From positions 126,130-190,129 of the forward strand of contig NW_006920879.1 in assembly GCF_000417875.1 (NCBI RefSeq): a stretch of 64,000 nucleotides of DNA, written 5' to 3'. This stretch comes from Pseudozyma flocculosa PF-1. Its lineage: Eukaryota > Basidiomycota > Ustilaginomycetes > Ustilaginales > Ustilaginaceae. Under the pieces are notes generated by a model. That model was not told where the DNA came from. It saw nothing but the letters and a program-made list of their open reading frames with translations, and made no database searches. This document shows positions 1 through 13,502 of the stretch, in pieces. Every line of letters starts with the position of its first letter. The stretch's first letter is position 1. A program made the position numbers and the translations under genes.

Positions 1-529
1 GATGCTGGGGTTCTGATGGAGGCTGCGAAGAAGGGAAGCGTGCAACGTTGTGGACGGGTGTCGGTTGGCCCGCCCACGCCGTCAACTGCCGTTGGGCCAA
101 TTTTTCGTGGAGCCCAGCGGCAGAGGGCCCCTGCACCCGTCGTCGTCCAGCCCAGTTTGGCCAGGCCAGGCCGGCCAGGGAGAGGGCGCACGCGTGATCT
201 TCCTAGGCGTGGCCGTCCCGACTCGCTGGCTCCAACGCTTCTTCGCCCCGCACCCGGCTTTTCTGCCAAAGTCGCAGCGACTTGTTGTCGACCACCTCAC
301 TCGCTCCTGTGACCAGCACAACACAGCGTCAGTCACAGCCGGGATGGCGCACAGTATAGAGCTCGCCTGCACTACGGATCCAGTGCGGCGTCAACGGCCT
401 TCTTTCTACACGGGTCGGCAAGCTGGTGATACAAAGAGGAACCGGTCAGGGCAGGTCCGCGCGGGCGAGCGGCCGATGCAGGCTGAATCTGTGCATCGAG
501 CCCAGTCGAGGCGCAGCCGGGGTGCCAGC
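1..529. other. gene-free end, 3' side of VPS4
   Basis: No reading frame here resembles a known protein. The stretch lies downstream of the VPS4 stop and probably holds its 3' UTR. It contains repeated GGCCAGGCC-type words around 160-180, which recur in many spacers of the window. Confidence 0.5.
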
Positions 530-3061
<2,532 letters not shown>

Positions 3062-4208
3062 CTTGGCCGGCGTTGTACGGAGGAGCTCTGGACGCCCCTA
3101 GATGATGAGCGAGCGGAGTGGCCGGCGATAAAGTCTAGGGCTTCCGCTGTCCGGTTGCCTGCAGAGTCGGTGTTGGTGGCGTGAAGGGGGCAGAGCGGCA
3201 GGAGCGATGGGTGGTGGTGTTGCCCTAGGGGCTGTCGAGGATATCCCGATGGAGATGGTGAAAGCTGACACGAGAGGGTGGTGGTGGTGTTGGCGATCGA
3301 CGGTGGCGTTGGCGGTGATGGCGATGGGCTAAAGATGCGAGGAGGCGAGCGAGGGTCGAGGTGATGGTTGGGCGTTGTTTGGACGGGAGGGCGCCGACCA
3401 TCGCGCTCGCCCCTTGGGGAATTGAAATGCAGGCACCACCAGCCCGCCATCATCGTGGCTGGGTGGCCCTGGGCTCAGGCCGGGGACCTGAGCCCTCTCG
3501 GGCTGGCAGGCGACCGAGTCTGGCCCGCTGGCCGTGCGAGCGGTCCCTGGCCTGGCCACCAGCCACCAGCCACCAGCCACCAGCCACCAGCCACCAGCCT
3601 GGCTGTCCAATTTGTGGAGAAGCCAGTTGGCTCGCTGGGGCTGGGCTGGGCCAGCCAGGCTAGGCTGGACCCGTCAAGCGCGCATTCGAGACCCCCATCA
3701 TCCCGCTCAGTCGAACGGAGTTAGCGTAGCGTACAGTACAGTACAGTACCAGGCGGCTCAGCAACAGACGCTGGCCGCCACCGAGTCGACGAAAGAGTCG
3801 TTTCGATGTTGCAACTGCTGAGCCATGCTCTTGGAACGAACCTGCCAGCCTCTGCCGCGAGACAAGCTGGCTCTCTGCCTCGCCCTGCCGCTGCTCGGGA
3901 CCAACTCGCCGCGTGGCAGCCAGGCCCAGGTCAGGCCAGGCAGGGCTAGCCATCCAGCCCAACCAGCGCGCCCAGCACGCCAAGCTAGCGCGCCGCGGCC
4001 TGCGTGAGCTCGCTCCTCTCCGAGTTCCGGGGGTCGCAAGCCTCTCTGCTGGTCTGAGCGCGTGGCCCGACGCTCGGATCCTCTCGAAGAACCTCGCTCG
4101 ACATCCTTCCATCCGGCCACCACCCGCCGCAGTCCTCTTCACCACCCCCACCACCCCGTCGTCCTTGGCTTACCGGCCACCTGGCCTCTTGCTGCGCTCG
4201 TTCAAGCC
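3062..4208. promoter_or_regulatory. divergent spacer between VPS4 and VPS3-like gene
   Basis: Both flanking genes start at the edges of this 1.15 kb spacer and are transcribed away from it, so it should hold both promoters and 5' UTRs. I see no clear TATA box. It contains a short tandem repeat (3555-3596), a GTACA repeat (3731-3749) and GGCCAGGC-type words near 3,930. Reading frames inside it are low-complexity and match nothing I know. Confidence 0.6.
3555..3596. repeat. 7-bp tandem repeat (GCCACCA)6
   Basis: Six consecutive perfect copies of GCCACCA lie in the VPS4/VPS3-like spacer. Confidence 0.9.
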
Positions 4209-7200
4209 ATGGTTGACACCCAGGGAGCACCGCCAGGCGCAGCGCCCATCGCCTCGGCACCCCTCCTCCCTGTCCCGCCCTACACCCTCGACCCGCTCCT
4301 CTTCCCCGCGTTGCCCCAGGACGATGCCTTCAACTCACCCAACCCAAACTCGCCCGCGGCCCTCTCGCAGCTGCACAACAAGGCCGTGCGGTGCGCAGAG
4401 GGAGACCGCGACAACCTCTACGTCGGCACCTCGGACGGCGTCGTCCACGCCTACGCCCTCATCCCGCCTCCAAACGCCTCCAGCAGCAGCAAGCGCACGG
4501 CCGCACCGCGCTACCGCTTGCAGCTCAGCAGGCTCATCTCCAACAACGCAAAGCCCGTCGAAAAGATCCTCCTCCTCGCCGACCTGCCCCTCGCCGCCGT
4601 CCTGTGCGAGGGCGTGCTCAGCTTCTACACCCTCCCCTCCTGGACGCCCGCCCGCGGCCTGCCCTCGACCCGCGCCGTCAGCACCGTCGTCCTCGACGAC
4701 GATGAGCTCATCAACAATTGTGGTCTCGACGGCTTCGGCATGGTCAGCCTCTGCATCGTGCGCCGCAAAAACATCCTCCTGGCAAAGGTCGGGCAGAACG
4801 ACAATCGCGACCCCACCTGGGCGGTTATCAAGGTGAGCTGGCCATGTTTGACCATCCGAGCCTGGGCTGTTGTCGCTATAGATGCATCCTGCGCTGACAT
4901 CCTCCGTCTAAATGGCAACCGTGCGCTGCTCCACCTCACCACGCCGCCCCCAGGATATCCCGCTGCCTGGCGGCGCCATCATCGCACGCCGGCACGGCGA
5001 CGCCCTCTGCATCGCCAACACCACCGAGTACAGCCTGGTCAACCTCTCGGACGCCACCATCACGCAGCTGCACCTGCCCATCAGTCAGACGGGCGAGTCT
5101 CCCTCGGCCCAGGTGCGGCCGTCGATCGTTTCGATCCCCGTATCGCCGCCCCGCGGGTCTGGACCATCGTCCTCGTCGACGGCCAGCGCCGCCGACCTGC
5201 CCAAGTGCGAGTTTCTGGTCACGTCTCACTCGGGCTCCATCACCCTCGGCGTCTTTGTCACGCCGTCTGGCGACCCGACGCCGAAGCTGCTCGAGTGGCC
5301 CAGCCACCCGCGCTCGCTGGTGTACGCGTCCGACTACGTCTTCTCGCTGCTGAGGAACGACACTATCGAGGTCCACGACGTGCGCAACGACGTCATGGAA
5401 AAAGTTCAGACCGAGCACCTGCCTCCGGGCGTCGAGCCGCGATTCCTCACCGCCTTCCCAACAGCCGCAGGTCCTGACCTCGGTACAAGCGAGCAGGTTG
5501 ATGGCACGTACGGCGGCCTCGACATTGTCAAGGTAGATCTCGACGCCCCTTCGACGTCGAGTCTGCTGCATCGGCAGGGCGGGGATGGCGACTCGGCTCA
5601 GAGGCGCAGCCAGGTTGTCCTGTGCGGGCGCAACTCGATCCACACGCTGGATCAAGACTCGCTGATGGACTGGGGTCTGGGACTGCTCAAGAGAGGCCAC
5701 CTGGCATCGTTGGAGGAGGCCCTCCTGACTGTCGCAGAAGAACAGCGTCAGCATCGCCAGGTCGGGCACAGGAACAAGGCAGATGCGGCAGCGCGGCTAC
5801 GCACCTTGCAGTACAGCCTTTTGTTGCAGGCGCTCACCCTCGAATACCTGCAACGGGCCCGCTTCTGGGACGCCGGCGAGACCTTTTCCAGGAGCGGAGG
5901 GGATCCAAGGCTGCTGATCGCATTCTCCGGCGAGTCCGACGGCGGGCGTTCGAACGGTTCTCGGCACACCCAAGATGCCTCGGAAGCGTCGACAGGCAGC
6001 GCGAGAAGGGAGGCCATCGTGCCCGCGGCATTGCGTGAGCACATGGAGCGCTTCTGCACGGGAGGGCAGGGCAGCCTGTGCACTGTCGAAGACCTGAGTG
6101 AGTACGGCGGTGGTCGAGCTTGGGGATGGAAACCTGACGGGGCGGCACGCGCTGATGCTCTGCTCGTTCTCGATCTCTCCTTTGATGCATCAGTACGCCG
6201 CAACTTGGCCATGAACTACTGCCCGCCCCTCGATGCCGAGGCGGATCCAGTGCTCTTGGAGCTTGCGGATGTCCTCACCGGGCGGGCATCGGACATGCTG
6301 CTGACCGTGCTGCGGTCGTGGCGCACGGCTGCCGCCGGGCACCAGGAGACGCCCGAGGAGTCGGAGAGAGAGTGGTGTGGCTTCACCATGGACGACCGGA
6401 TGCGGGAACGCGTGGCCGCAACGGTCGACGGGACGCTGTTGAAGCTGCTGGCGGAACGTGCCAGCACAGGGCACGATCCGGCCGGGCTCGACAGCCTCCT
6501 CAGCGAAGAACTGGCGTGCTCGGCCGAATTGGTCACCGAGGTCCTCGAGGGACGCTCGTACCTTTCGATGCTGGCGGATGTCTACCTCAGACAGCAGAGA
6601 TGGGGCGAGGTGTTGGAGATCTGGACGGGTCTGATCGACGGGCGCAGCGAGGATCGCAGTCCTCGTCGAAGCCAGGACGACAGCCACCAACCGACGATAG
6701 AGGACGTGGCAAAGCTGCTGGCGACTATCGAGGACCCCCTGCTGACCACCAGGTTCGGCAAGTGGCTCGTCAAGAAGGATCCCAAGGCCGGTGTCGAGAT
6801 CCTCACGAGGTCGGGCGCCGGCACCAATATCGCAGCCGGCGGCAATGGCGGGGCAGCGCCGAGGAACACAAAGGAGAAGGAGCTCGCTGCTCTCGAGGGA
6901 CACCGCGCGACGCTGGCCGAGATCGAGGCGATCGATACCAATGCGGCCGATGGCTTTGTCGAGAACATTGTCCTGGCGGCCACCAAGATCCAGGATGCGG
7001 AGATGCACGAACGCCTGCTGAGGGTTCTCGTGCGCAGGGTCGAGCAGCACCTCTCTGATGCCGAGCGGCGGGCTACGCACGTAGAGACGGGTGAGTCTGG
7101 TCTTGAGAAGCGACTGTTAAGGGAGCGCAGGAGGCTGACGATCGCTCTTTGTCCACTCATCGGCGCATTCCACCCAGCGACCGACTACGCGGCAGGATCC

Positions 7201-8518
7201 TTTGCCGAGTCGTTCTTTGCCCACCTCGCGCTGGCCGTCGCCTCTCAACCTGGCGGTGCGGACCGCCTCAAGCTGGCAATGTTTCTCCAGGGCTCGGCGG
7301 TGCTCGACCTCGATAGGGCTCTCGAGGCAGTGAGCCACCTGAACACTCTCGCGTACGAGCGGGCCATCGTTCTGGGCAAGGTGAGCTTGCGGCATTGTCG
7401 TCAGATCAGCGCACCGAGCGACACGCAGGCAACTGATTGTTGTATCTTTTACCCCCCTGCTCGTCACGACGCGCGGATCAGCTGGGCCGGGATCGAGAGG
7501 CCCTCGAGCTGCTGGCCATTGAGCTGCGAGACGCCAATTCCGCCGAGGCGTATTGCTCTCAGGATGGAGCGGTGCTCTCGCCGATGCTGGCGGGCAGCGT
7601 GGCCGAGGAGAGCCCGGAGCTGCAGCCGTACGCTGCGCTCGTCAGCCGCGCCCATCAACAGCGCAGCCGTGCCGCCGTCAAGAACGCGCACAAGGACGTG
7701 GCTCAGGCGCGGCTGCGCAAAGAGGAGCTGCTCAAGACGCTGCTGACAATCTACATGGAGAACGGCAAAGAGTGAGTGGCGCGGTGGGCAATCGGCCAGA
7801 CGGCGGAAGTGGGCGCGTTGCTGAGCGACGATGAAGGATGTCGATGCTGACCTCGACCTCGATCTCGCCGCGCTCGCTATCGCATCCACTTGGCAGCCAG
7901 AGCTTCCGTACTGCGACGGCGCACCTGCTCAACACGCAGGCGCTGTACCTCGACTCTGTCGAGATCCTGCGCCTTGTGCCCGACGACTGGCCGCTATCGA
8001 CGCTCGAGACGTTTCTGTCGCAGTCGCTGCGGCGGCAGCGGCATCGGCGGGCCGAGGCCGAGGTGACGCGGTCGATTGCCGTGTGCCGCGACTTTGACGT
8101 GGCCGAAGACTCGTGGGCGAGGCTGAGGTGAGTAGTTGGGGACCTCCCCACACGGTGGTGATCGACCCGCGAGGCGAGGAGATGGACTGACGACGCCACA
8201 ACCTCCTTCTGCGCGACGCTACTTCTGTCGATTTTGCGTGATAGGGCCATGGGCGGCGTGCTGCAAGACACCGACGACGTCGACGGAGACGACGCAGGCA
8301 GCTTGGGCGGTGCTGCACAGAGGCGAGGCGGCGAGGAGAGCGACGATGCCACAGTGGCCGTCACCGAGAAGAGGGAAAAGAGCGGGGGCGGCGACAACGC
8401 CGACGACCGGGGCGAAAAGGCTGGCACCGTGGTGGCGCCTGGACGGCTGCCGCCGACCAAGACAGAGGTGCACGATATCGCCCTCGACGACCGGGACGAG
8501 GATGCGGCAGCGTGGTAA
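4209..8518 (+). CDS. VPS3: Vps3/TGFBRAP1-like CORVET tethering subunit
   Basis: Vps3 (animal TGFBRAP1) is the Rab5-binding subunit of the CORVET complex, which tethers early endosomes. Seven exons (4209-4832, 4954-6097, 6194-7090, 7178-7380, 7482-7771, 7897-8127, 8245-8518) give about 1,220 residues in phase. The N-terminus is a CNH/citron-type beta-propeller (NLYVGTSDGVVHAYAL). The middle carries the Vps39/TRAP1 alpha-solenoid signatures (LGRDREALELLAIEL, KTLLTIYMENG, LNTQALYLDSVEILRLVPDDW). I see no C-terminal zinc-binding CxxC pairs such as animal TGFBRAP1 has; the last 90 residues are acidic and low-complexity. Introns 2 and 3 (96 and 87 nt) are in frame, so retention would not truncate the protein. 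Vps39/Vam6 of HOPS is the main alternative, but the spacing and C-terminal motifs fit Vps3/TGFBRAP1 better. Confidence 0.8.
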
Positions 8519-9960
8519 ACCAGAGCGAAGCGGCGAGATGCGGGTCACTACAGCACGCTGCACGCATGCTGGATGCCCAGGCAGGGGGCTGCTGAGCTCG
8601 GGCAGGGCGACTGAAATCGATACCCGGGCCTCGCTTTGCCGACCGGGCATTTCCGGTTTTCGAAAGTTGCGAGAACTCTTTTCGACGTTTTCGAAAGCTG
8701 ACGCGTGGCCAGCTTTTTCGAGAGTCGACACCTGAGGAAAGAGTCGATCTCAACGTGAGACTTTGAAAATCGTGACTGTGGAGACGCGGAACGCCCGCTG
8801 ATCCTTGCCAGAGGTTCATCTTCGACACGCTGCTACAAAGTCTAATTTCTGATCGTTGCCAAATTTCCGCATTCCACGGGACTCGAGGAAGCAGGCTGCT
8901 CGAATCAAGTTCTGGATGCTGAATGGGTGATTCTCGAAAACGGAAGCCTTCCGACAACTCTGCAAAAACTCGAAAACCCCCTTTTGGATGGGGGCGGCGC
9001 AGACAGGAACCCGGGCAGGGAGGCAGGCGAGGCAAGGCAGGGCGAGTGCGCCTCCACACCGACGGCCGTCATGTGAAAAACGAGGGGCCTGGCAGCTGGC
9101 CACCCTTGCCCGACGCCATTTTGCAGGTCTTGGAGTCAGGCTGCCGGCTACCCTAGCTGCCCGCCCGCCTGTTGGTCTCGCGAGGGAGCCAGCCAGCGTG
9201 CCTGACTGACCCGGCCTGGCTGGCTTGACTCACGAAGAAGAGTGACCGTGCGTACGTGCCTGGCGAGCCTCGAAAAAAAGCAGCCAGCCAGGCCCAAGGC
9301 AAGGCAGGCAACCAACCACCTTTGCACGCACGCCACCCTCGATTCGTCGGTGGGGTCCAGCGATTCGTTGCGCAGGCACCGCCCGGCCGTCCCTTCCCTC
9401 GCAAGGTCTGCCACGGTCAAGTTGGCGTATGTTTTGATGCGTGACGTTGCCGTTGTCAAGAGAGAGCAGACGCGCTCGATGGCCCCAGACGTCGACCTTG
9501 CTGCAGCGTCCCTGCCCGCCTGCCTCGGCCTCTTTTTCAACGTCGGCGGCGGCGGCGGTGTGTGATGACTGGTTGCCTGAGGAGTTGCTCGTGCGTGCGT
9601 GCGTCTAGCTGTCGTCTTGCTCGCAGCGAGGCGCTGCGGGATGCTCTCCGAGGGGCTTCGACGTGCGGCCGAGGCAGGGTACGTACGGCGTTGGGCTTTC
9701 AGACGCTTCCCACCACGCTGGCCAGGCCAGCTCGCTGCTGCTCGCAGCTGGCTCCTCGCATACAGGACCTCCGCCCCCCGCTCTCCCCCCTCGCCGGCTA
9801 GGCCCCGCTCGACTCTCCCCTTTCCCCTCCACCACCACCACCACCGTCACCACCCCGCCGCTATTGACTCGAGCCAGGCCGACCCCGCTGCAAGCACTCG
9901 GCCAACGCCCATCTCTCGCACTTCTATCAATTGTCCCAGACCGACACCCGTCTGCCCACC
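8519..9960. other. gene-free spacer with clustered TTTTCGA words
   Basis: 1.4 kb between two genes on the plus strand. I find no convincing gene. TTTTCGAAAG occurs at about 8656 and 8687, and related TTTTCGA or TCGAAAA words recur up to about 8,975. An ACGCGT site lies near 8,701. The last few hundred bases become pyrimidine-rich ahead of the next start codon and probably form its promoter and 5' UTR. Confidence 0.5.
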
Positions 9961-11910
9961 ATGGAGGTCGCCCAAGCCAAGACCGACGTCAAGGGTAAGT
10001 CAGACGAGGCCGGATCGTAGCAGCATTCAGGCATGGCGGCACCCCGCTGACTTGGCCTTGCTACCGCGCCGCATGCGCGCAGACGTCGTGAGCAACCTCC
10101 TCTCCCACGACCCCGTCGTCTTCAACTCGACCATCAACGCCCACTTTGCCTCGGGCTGCACCTACGCCGGCCACGGACTCAGGATCCACGGCGCAAGCAA
10201 CCTCAAGCACGCCGCTTTCCTCTTCAACCTCTTGGACGCCGGCAGCGCCGCAAAGATCGACGACAGCGACATCCGCTGGGACGAGGCGTGAGCACCCGCC
10301 CCCAGCCTCGTCACAAATGCACAGCCCTCTGACCCACAGCGCTGACACCCCACTCGTCTCACCACATGGCCCCTTCGCCTTCGCCGCAGCTCGAGCACGG
10401 CCCGCGTCAAGGCTACCAGGTTCCTGAGGCCTCGCCTCTTCCCCCTCTTCCAGTTTGCGGTCCCCACCGAGGTCACGCTCACTTTCAACCCTTCCTCGAC
10501 CGACGCCGATGCCAAGAGCGAAAAGAGCCAGCTCCTCTACTGCACCTCGTTTGAGGACAAGTGGCCCCTCGACTCGCTCATCAGGAGCCTGCCCATCATC
10601 GCCTTCTTGTGAGCCTGGCTTGCTCGCCTGCTCTCGGCCTGGATCCTGCCTGTGTGCCCTCGCTGACTCTCTCCCTGGCCGCCCCCAACCTTCGACCTGT
10701 ACTGCAGCTACACGCACTTCTTCACTCCGCTGGCCACCATTTTCGTCCTGCAGCTCTCCAACTTCGTCTTTGCCCTCCATGCTCGTCTGGGCTCGTGGGA
10801 TCGCCGCATGGTGGAGCCCACGGTCAAGACGTACCAGGACAGCGTCGACCCTCGCCTGCCCAAGGGGCTCAAGGATGGCTTCGAGCGGGGCATGAACCTC
10901 GCAGAGGGTCTTGGCGGCCACGCCATCAGCCTGGTGACGACCCTCTCTCACGGACCCCTGCGGGCCATTGAGACGGTGGCGCAGACGAGCACCTCGTGAG
11001 TACGCCCCGTGTTCTGCCATCGACTTACCGGGCCTTTGTTGACATCTCTCGACACCGAACCCTCGCCGTTGCCAGCCTCGCCAACGCCGTCCTGCCTGGC
11101 GCGCTGCAGCTGCCGTACCCGAGCGTTTTTGGCGACGATGCGGCCACCTCCAGCGGTAAGCTGTCGAGCAAGAGCAAGAACCGCGAAGGCCTGGTCCTCT
11201 TTTCCGACTCGAACCCCGCCCGACGCATGTCAAACTCGCAGATGCCCGAGATCCGCCTCTCGCCTAGCGACGAGCAGCCGCCGAGCTACCGCAGCGTCGA
11301 GTCGTCGTCCGAGGAGGGCGAGGGTGCCAAGGGCAAGAGCAAGAGCAAGAGCAGCGGCAGCGGCAGCGGCAAGTCGAAGAGCAAGAGCAAGTCCACGAGC
11401 GCCAGCCCCAGCGGCAGCGGCAGCAGCAGCGGCAGCGGCAAGTCGAAGAGCAAGAGCAAGTCCACGAGCGCCAGCCCCAGCGGCAGCGGCAGCAGCAGCG
11501 GCAGCAGCAAGCCCGACAAGAAGGCCGCCACGGTCGAGGATGACAACGGAGAGAACGACGAGGGCACGCAGAAGCACGCCAAGGTGGTCGTGGGCGACGC
11601 CAACAGCGGCGAGGGGGCCAAGGAGATTGACGTCGTGACGCACGAAGTCACCGAGACAGGCGGCGACAAGGACCAGGGCGGAGCGTCGCTCTACTCGCAG
11701 CTCAAAAAGGACGGCGAGCTCGAAGAGTCGCTCCTGTCGGCCGAGCACGCCGCCGACGGTGCTGGCAGCGACACGACCTCGGCCCAGTCGAGCCCCAAGC
11801 TCGACCAGGACGACGGCGGTGCCGCCCCGGCCAAGACGTCGTCGTCGTCGAGCGGCGCCGGCGGCAGCAAGAAGAAGAAGAAGAGCAAGAGCAGCAAGAC
11901 CAAAAAGTGA
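9961..11910 (+). CDS. NTF2-like (SigF-like) domain protein with Lys/Ser-rich tail
   Basis: Five exons (9961-9994, 10083-10287, 10390-10608, 10708-10995, 11076-11910) give 526 residues in phase. The N-terminal 150 residues look like an NTF2/SnoaL fold of the fungal SigF-like type (DVVSNLLSHDPVVFNSTINA, then AVPTEVTLTFNP). A hydrophobic, probably membrane-spanning helix follows (IIAFFYTHFFTPLATIFVLQ, about residues 147-170), then an amphipathic segment. The C-terminal half is disordered: KSKSKS and SGSGS blocks including a perfect 23-residue duplication, then acidic stretches, ending KKKKKSKSSKTKK. I know no demonstrated function. The layout suggests a membrane-anchored protein with a long charged cytosolic or nuclear tail. 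Family assignment is from pattern only; the exon chain is well supported. Confidence 0.72.
11368..11505 (+). repeat. 69-bp in-frame tandem duplication
   Basis: Two adjacent 69-bp units, identical by eye, encode 23 residues each (GKSKSKSKSTSASPSGSGSS plus SGS) inside the disordered tail of the NTF2-like protein. Confidence 0.9.
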
Positions 11911-12577
11911 ACGGCGGCGCTGCCCGATTTCGCGCACCCGTCCCACGGGCCTTTCTCTAGTTGCGGCCAGTCCAACTCCCTTCTCGTTCGCTCCTACATC
12001 TCTGGCATCGCCCGCGCTGTGTCGCCTCGTCTCTCGCTGTGATCTAGGCACGTCGATCTCTGTCTCCCTGTATCGCTACCGGACGGTCTCGTTTTCCCTA
12101 CCCGCATGTTTCTGAATCCCCGCAACGTCGTCCATGGTCAAGAGCGGGGAGCAGACGTCGCTCCAGCTAGGGGGGCAGGAAGGCAGGGAGGCAGGCAACG
12201 GTAGGTCAAGGGAGGCTTGCAGTCGCGGACGGAGCGAGCGAGAGAGAGAGAGCGGTGTGGCGTGTTGCGGCGTGGTGGTGTGGGGATGTTGTACAAGGGG
12301 GGGATGCCGATGTCGAAGGGGAGCGGGGAGGGAAAAGGCGAGCGAAGGGGGAAGGGGGTGCGGACCGCGGTGGTCGGAAGGTCGTTGAGTCGGTCATCCG
12401 ATCCGCAGCGGGTAGGCCATATCGGGAAGAGGGGGGCTCGACCTCGGTTGGTAGGATGTATCGACAAAAGCGCGATGTCCCTCCTCGTCTCATCGTCTCG
12501 TCATTCCCGCCCCATTTTGCGCCCGATGGCAAGAACCAGAGTCTCCAAGAGGGGAGAGGAGAGAGAGCGAGGGTGGA
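11911..12577. other. convergent 3' spacer
   Basis: The stretch between the stops of two converging genes. It holds their 3' UTRs and a G/A-rich segment around 12,170-12,370, with a GAGAGA run near 12,241. No gene seen. Confidence 0.5.
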
Positions 12578-12938
12578 TTAGAAGACGGGCGTGATGAGGT
12601 CGCCGGCTTTACGGACAAAGACGATGCCGGCGGTGAAGACCGAGAGGCCCCAGAGGATCGAGAGGTTTCCGACGCGGTGCTCGGGCGCGAGGACCTGGGT
12701 GGCGAGGAAGTGGGAGAACCAGGATCGAGGACGCTTCTGCGCGCCTCCTGCGCCGCTGGGAGAGGTGAGGAATCCGGGTTGGGCAGACCTGTCCAGCCCA
12801 GACCAGCCAACAAGGAGACAGAAGCGAGAGTGGTGGGTGGGGGGGGGGGGGGGGTTAGGATGACGGCGCAAGCAGGATTGGGACACGGAGGAGCGAGAGG
12901 TGGACGTACAGGTACGAATCGTTCTTTCGGGACGCCAT
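12578..12938 (-). CDS. 68-residue Tom6-like mitochondrial outer membrane protein
   Basis: A two-exon small gene (12938-12910 and 12755-12578, phases close) encoding 68 residues. The N-terminus is short and charged (MASRKNDSYL), followed by a basic segment (GGAQKRPRSWFSHF). One C-terminal membrane span (LSILWGLSVFTAGIVFVRKA) leads to the end LITPVF. This size and topology, with an xPEHRxGNLS-like segment before the span and a proline near the C-terminus, resemble fungal Tom6, a stabilising subunit of the TOM translocase. Similarity at this length is weak evidence, so another small tail-anchored mitochondrial protein is possible. The intron contains a 16-base poly-C tract (transcript sense). 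The next gene downstream on the same strand's upstream side encodes a mitochondrial carrier, but the two are separate units. Confidence 0.62.
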
Positions 12939-13502
12939 CTTGTCTCTTGCTTTGGCGGGTGTAATTCGGTTCGGTGATGTGGGACGATGGGGCAGCTTGA
13001 CAATGATGACGATGGTGGTGGAAGGTCGAGATGTGCGTGTGCTGAGGCTGGCCAGCCCAGGTGGGGCCGGTTGGGGCGGTGTGGAGTGACGAGAGGTGAA
13101 AACCCTCGCTTCCGCACCGTCAGGCCTGACTAAGGCTGACCCTCTCCGTTTTTTTTCCTTTTCCTCGGGAGTCGGCGGCTGTTTCTCCTTCTTCTCAACC
13201 CGAACCCGTGCCCTGCCCTGCACCCTTCCTCCACCCACCCACGCTCTCCATCTGCACACGCTTTCCTTTCCGCTCAGCAGCGCAGGCAGCGATGCGATGC
13301 GGTGCGATGCGATGCGATTCTCTAGAGTCTATGCAAGCAAAGCAGAAGACGTGCGCACATGCGTCTATATCTATCGTCGTCGTTGTGGCAGACGCGTCGC
13401 CAATCATCAGGTACGTGCGTGCGTGCGTGCGTGCGTGCGTGCGGGTGGGCGGTGACTTCCGAGGTGATGCGGGTCGAAGGCAGGCCGGCTTGCGTGCTGA
13501 TC
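12939..13502. other. spacer with two microsatellites
   Basis: Between the Tom6-like start and the carrier stop. It carries a GCGAT-type repeat (about 13,290-13,318) and a perfect (CGTG)n run (about 13,414-13,442). No gene seen. It should contain the promoter of the Tom6-like gene and the 3' UTR of the carrier. Confidence 0.6.

Noticed and set aside
10061..11233. 390-codon minus-strand frame opposite the NTF2-like gene
   Set aside because: It ignores the four well-phased introns on the other strand and has low-complexity Gly/Arg/Glu content.
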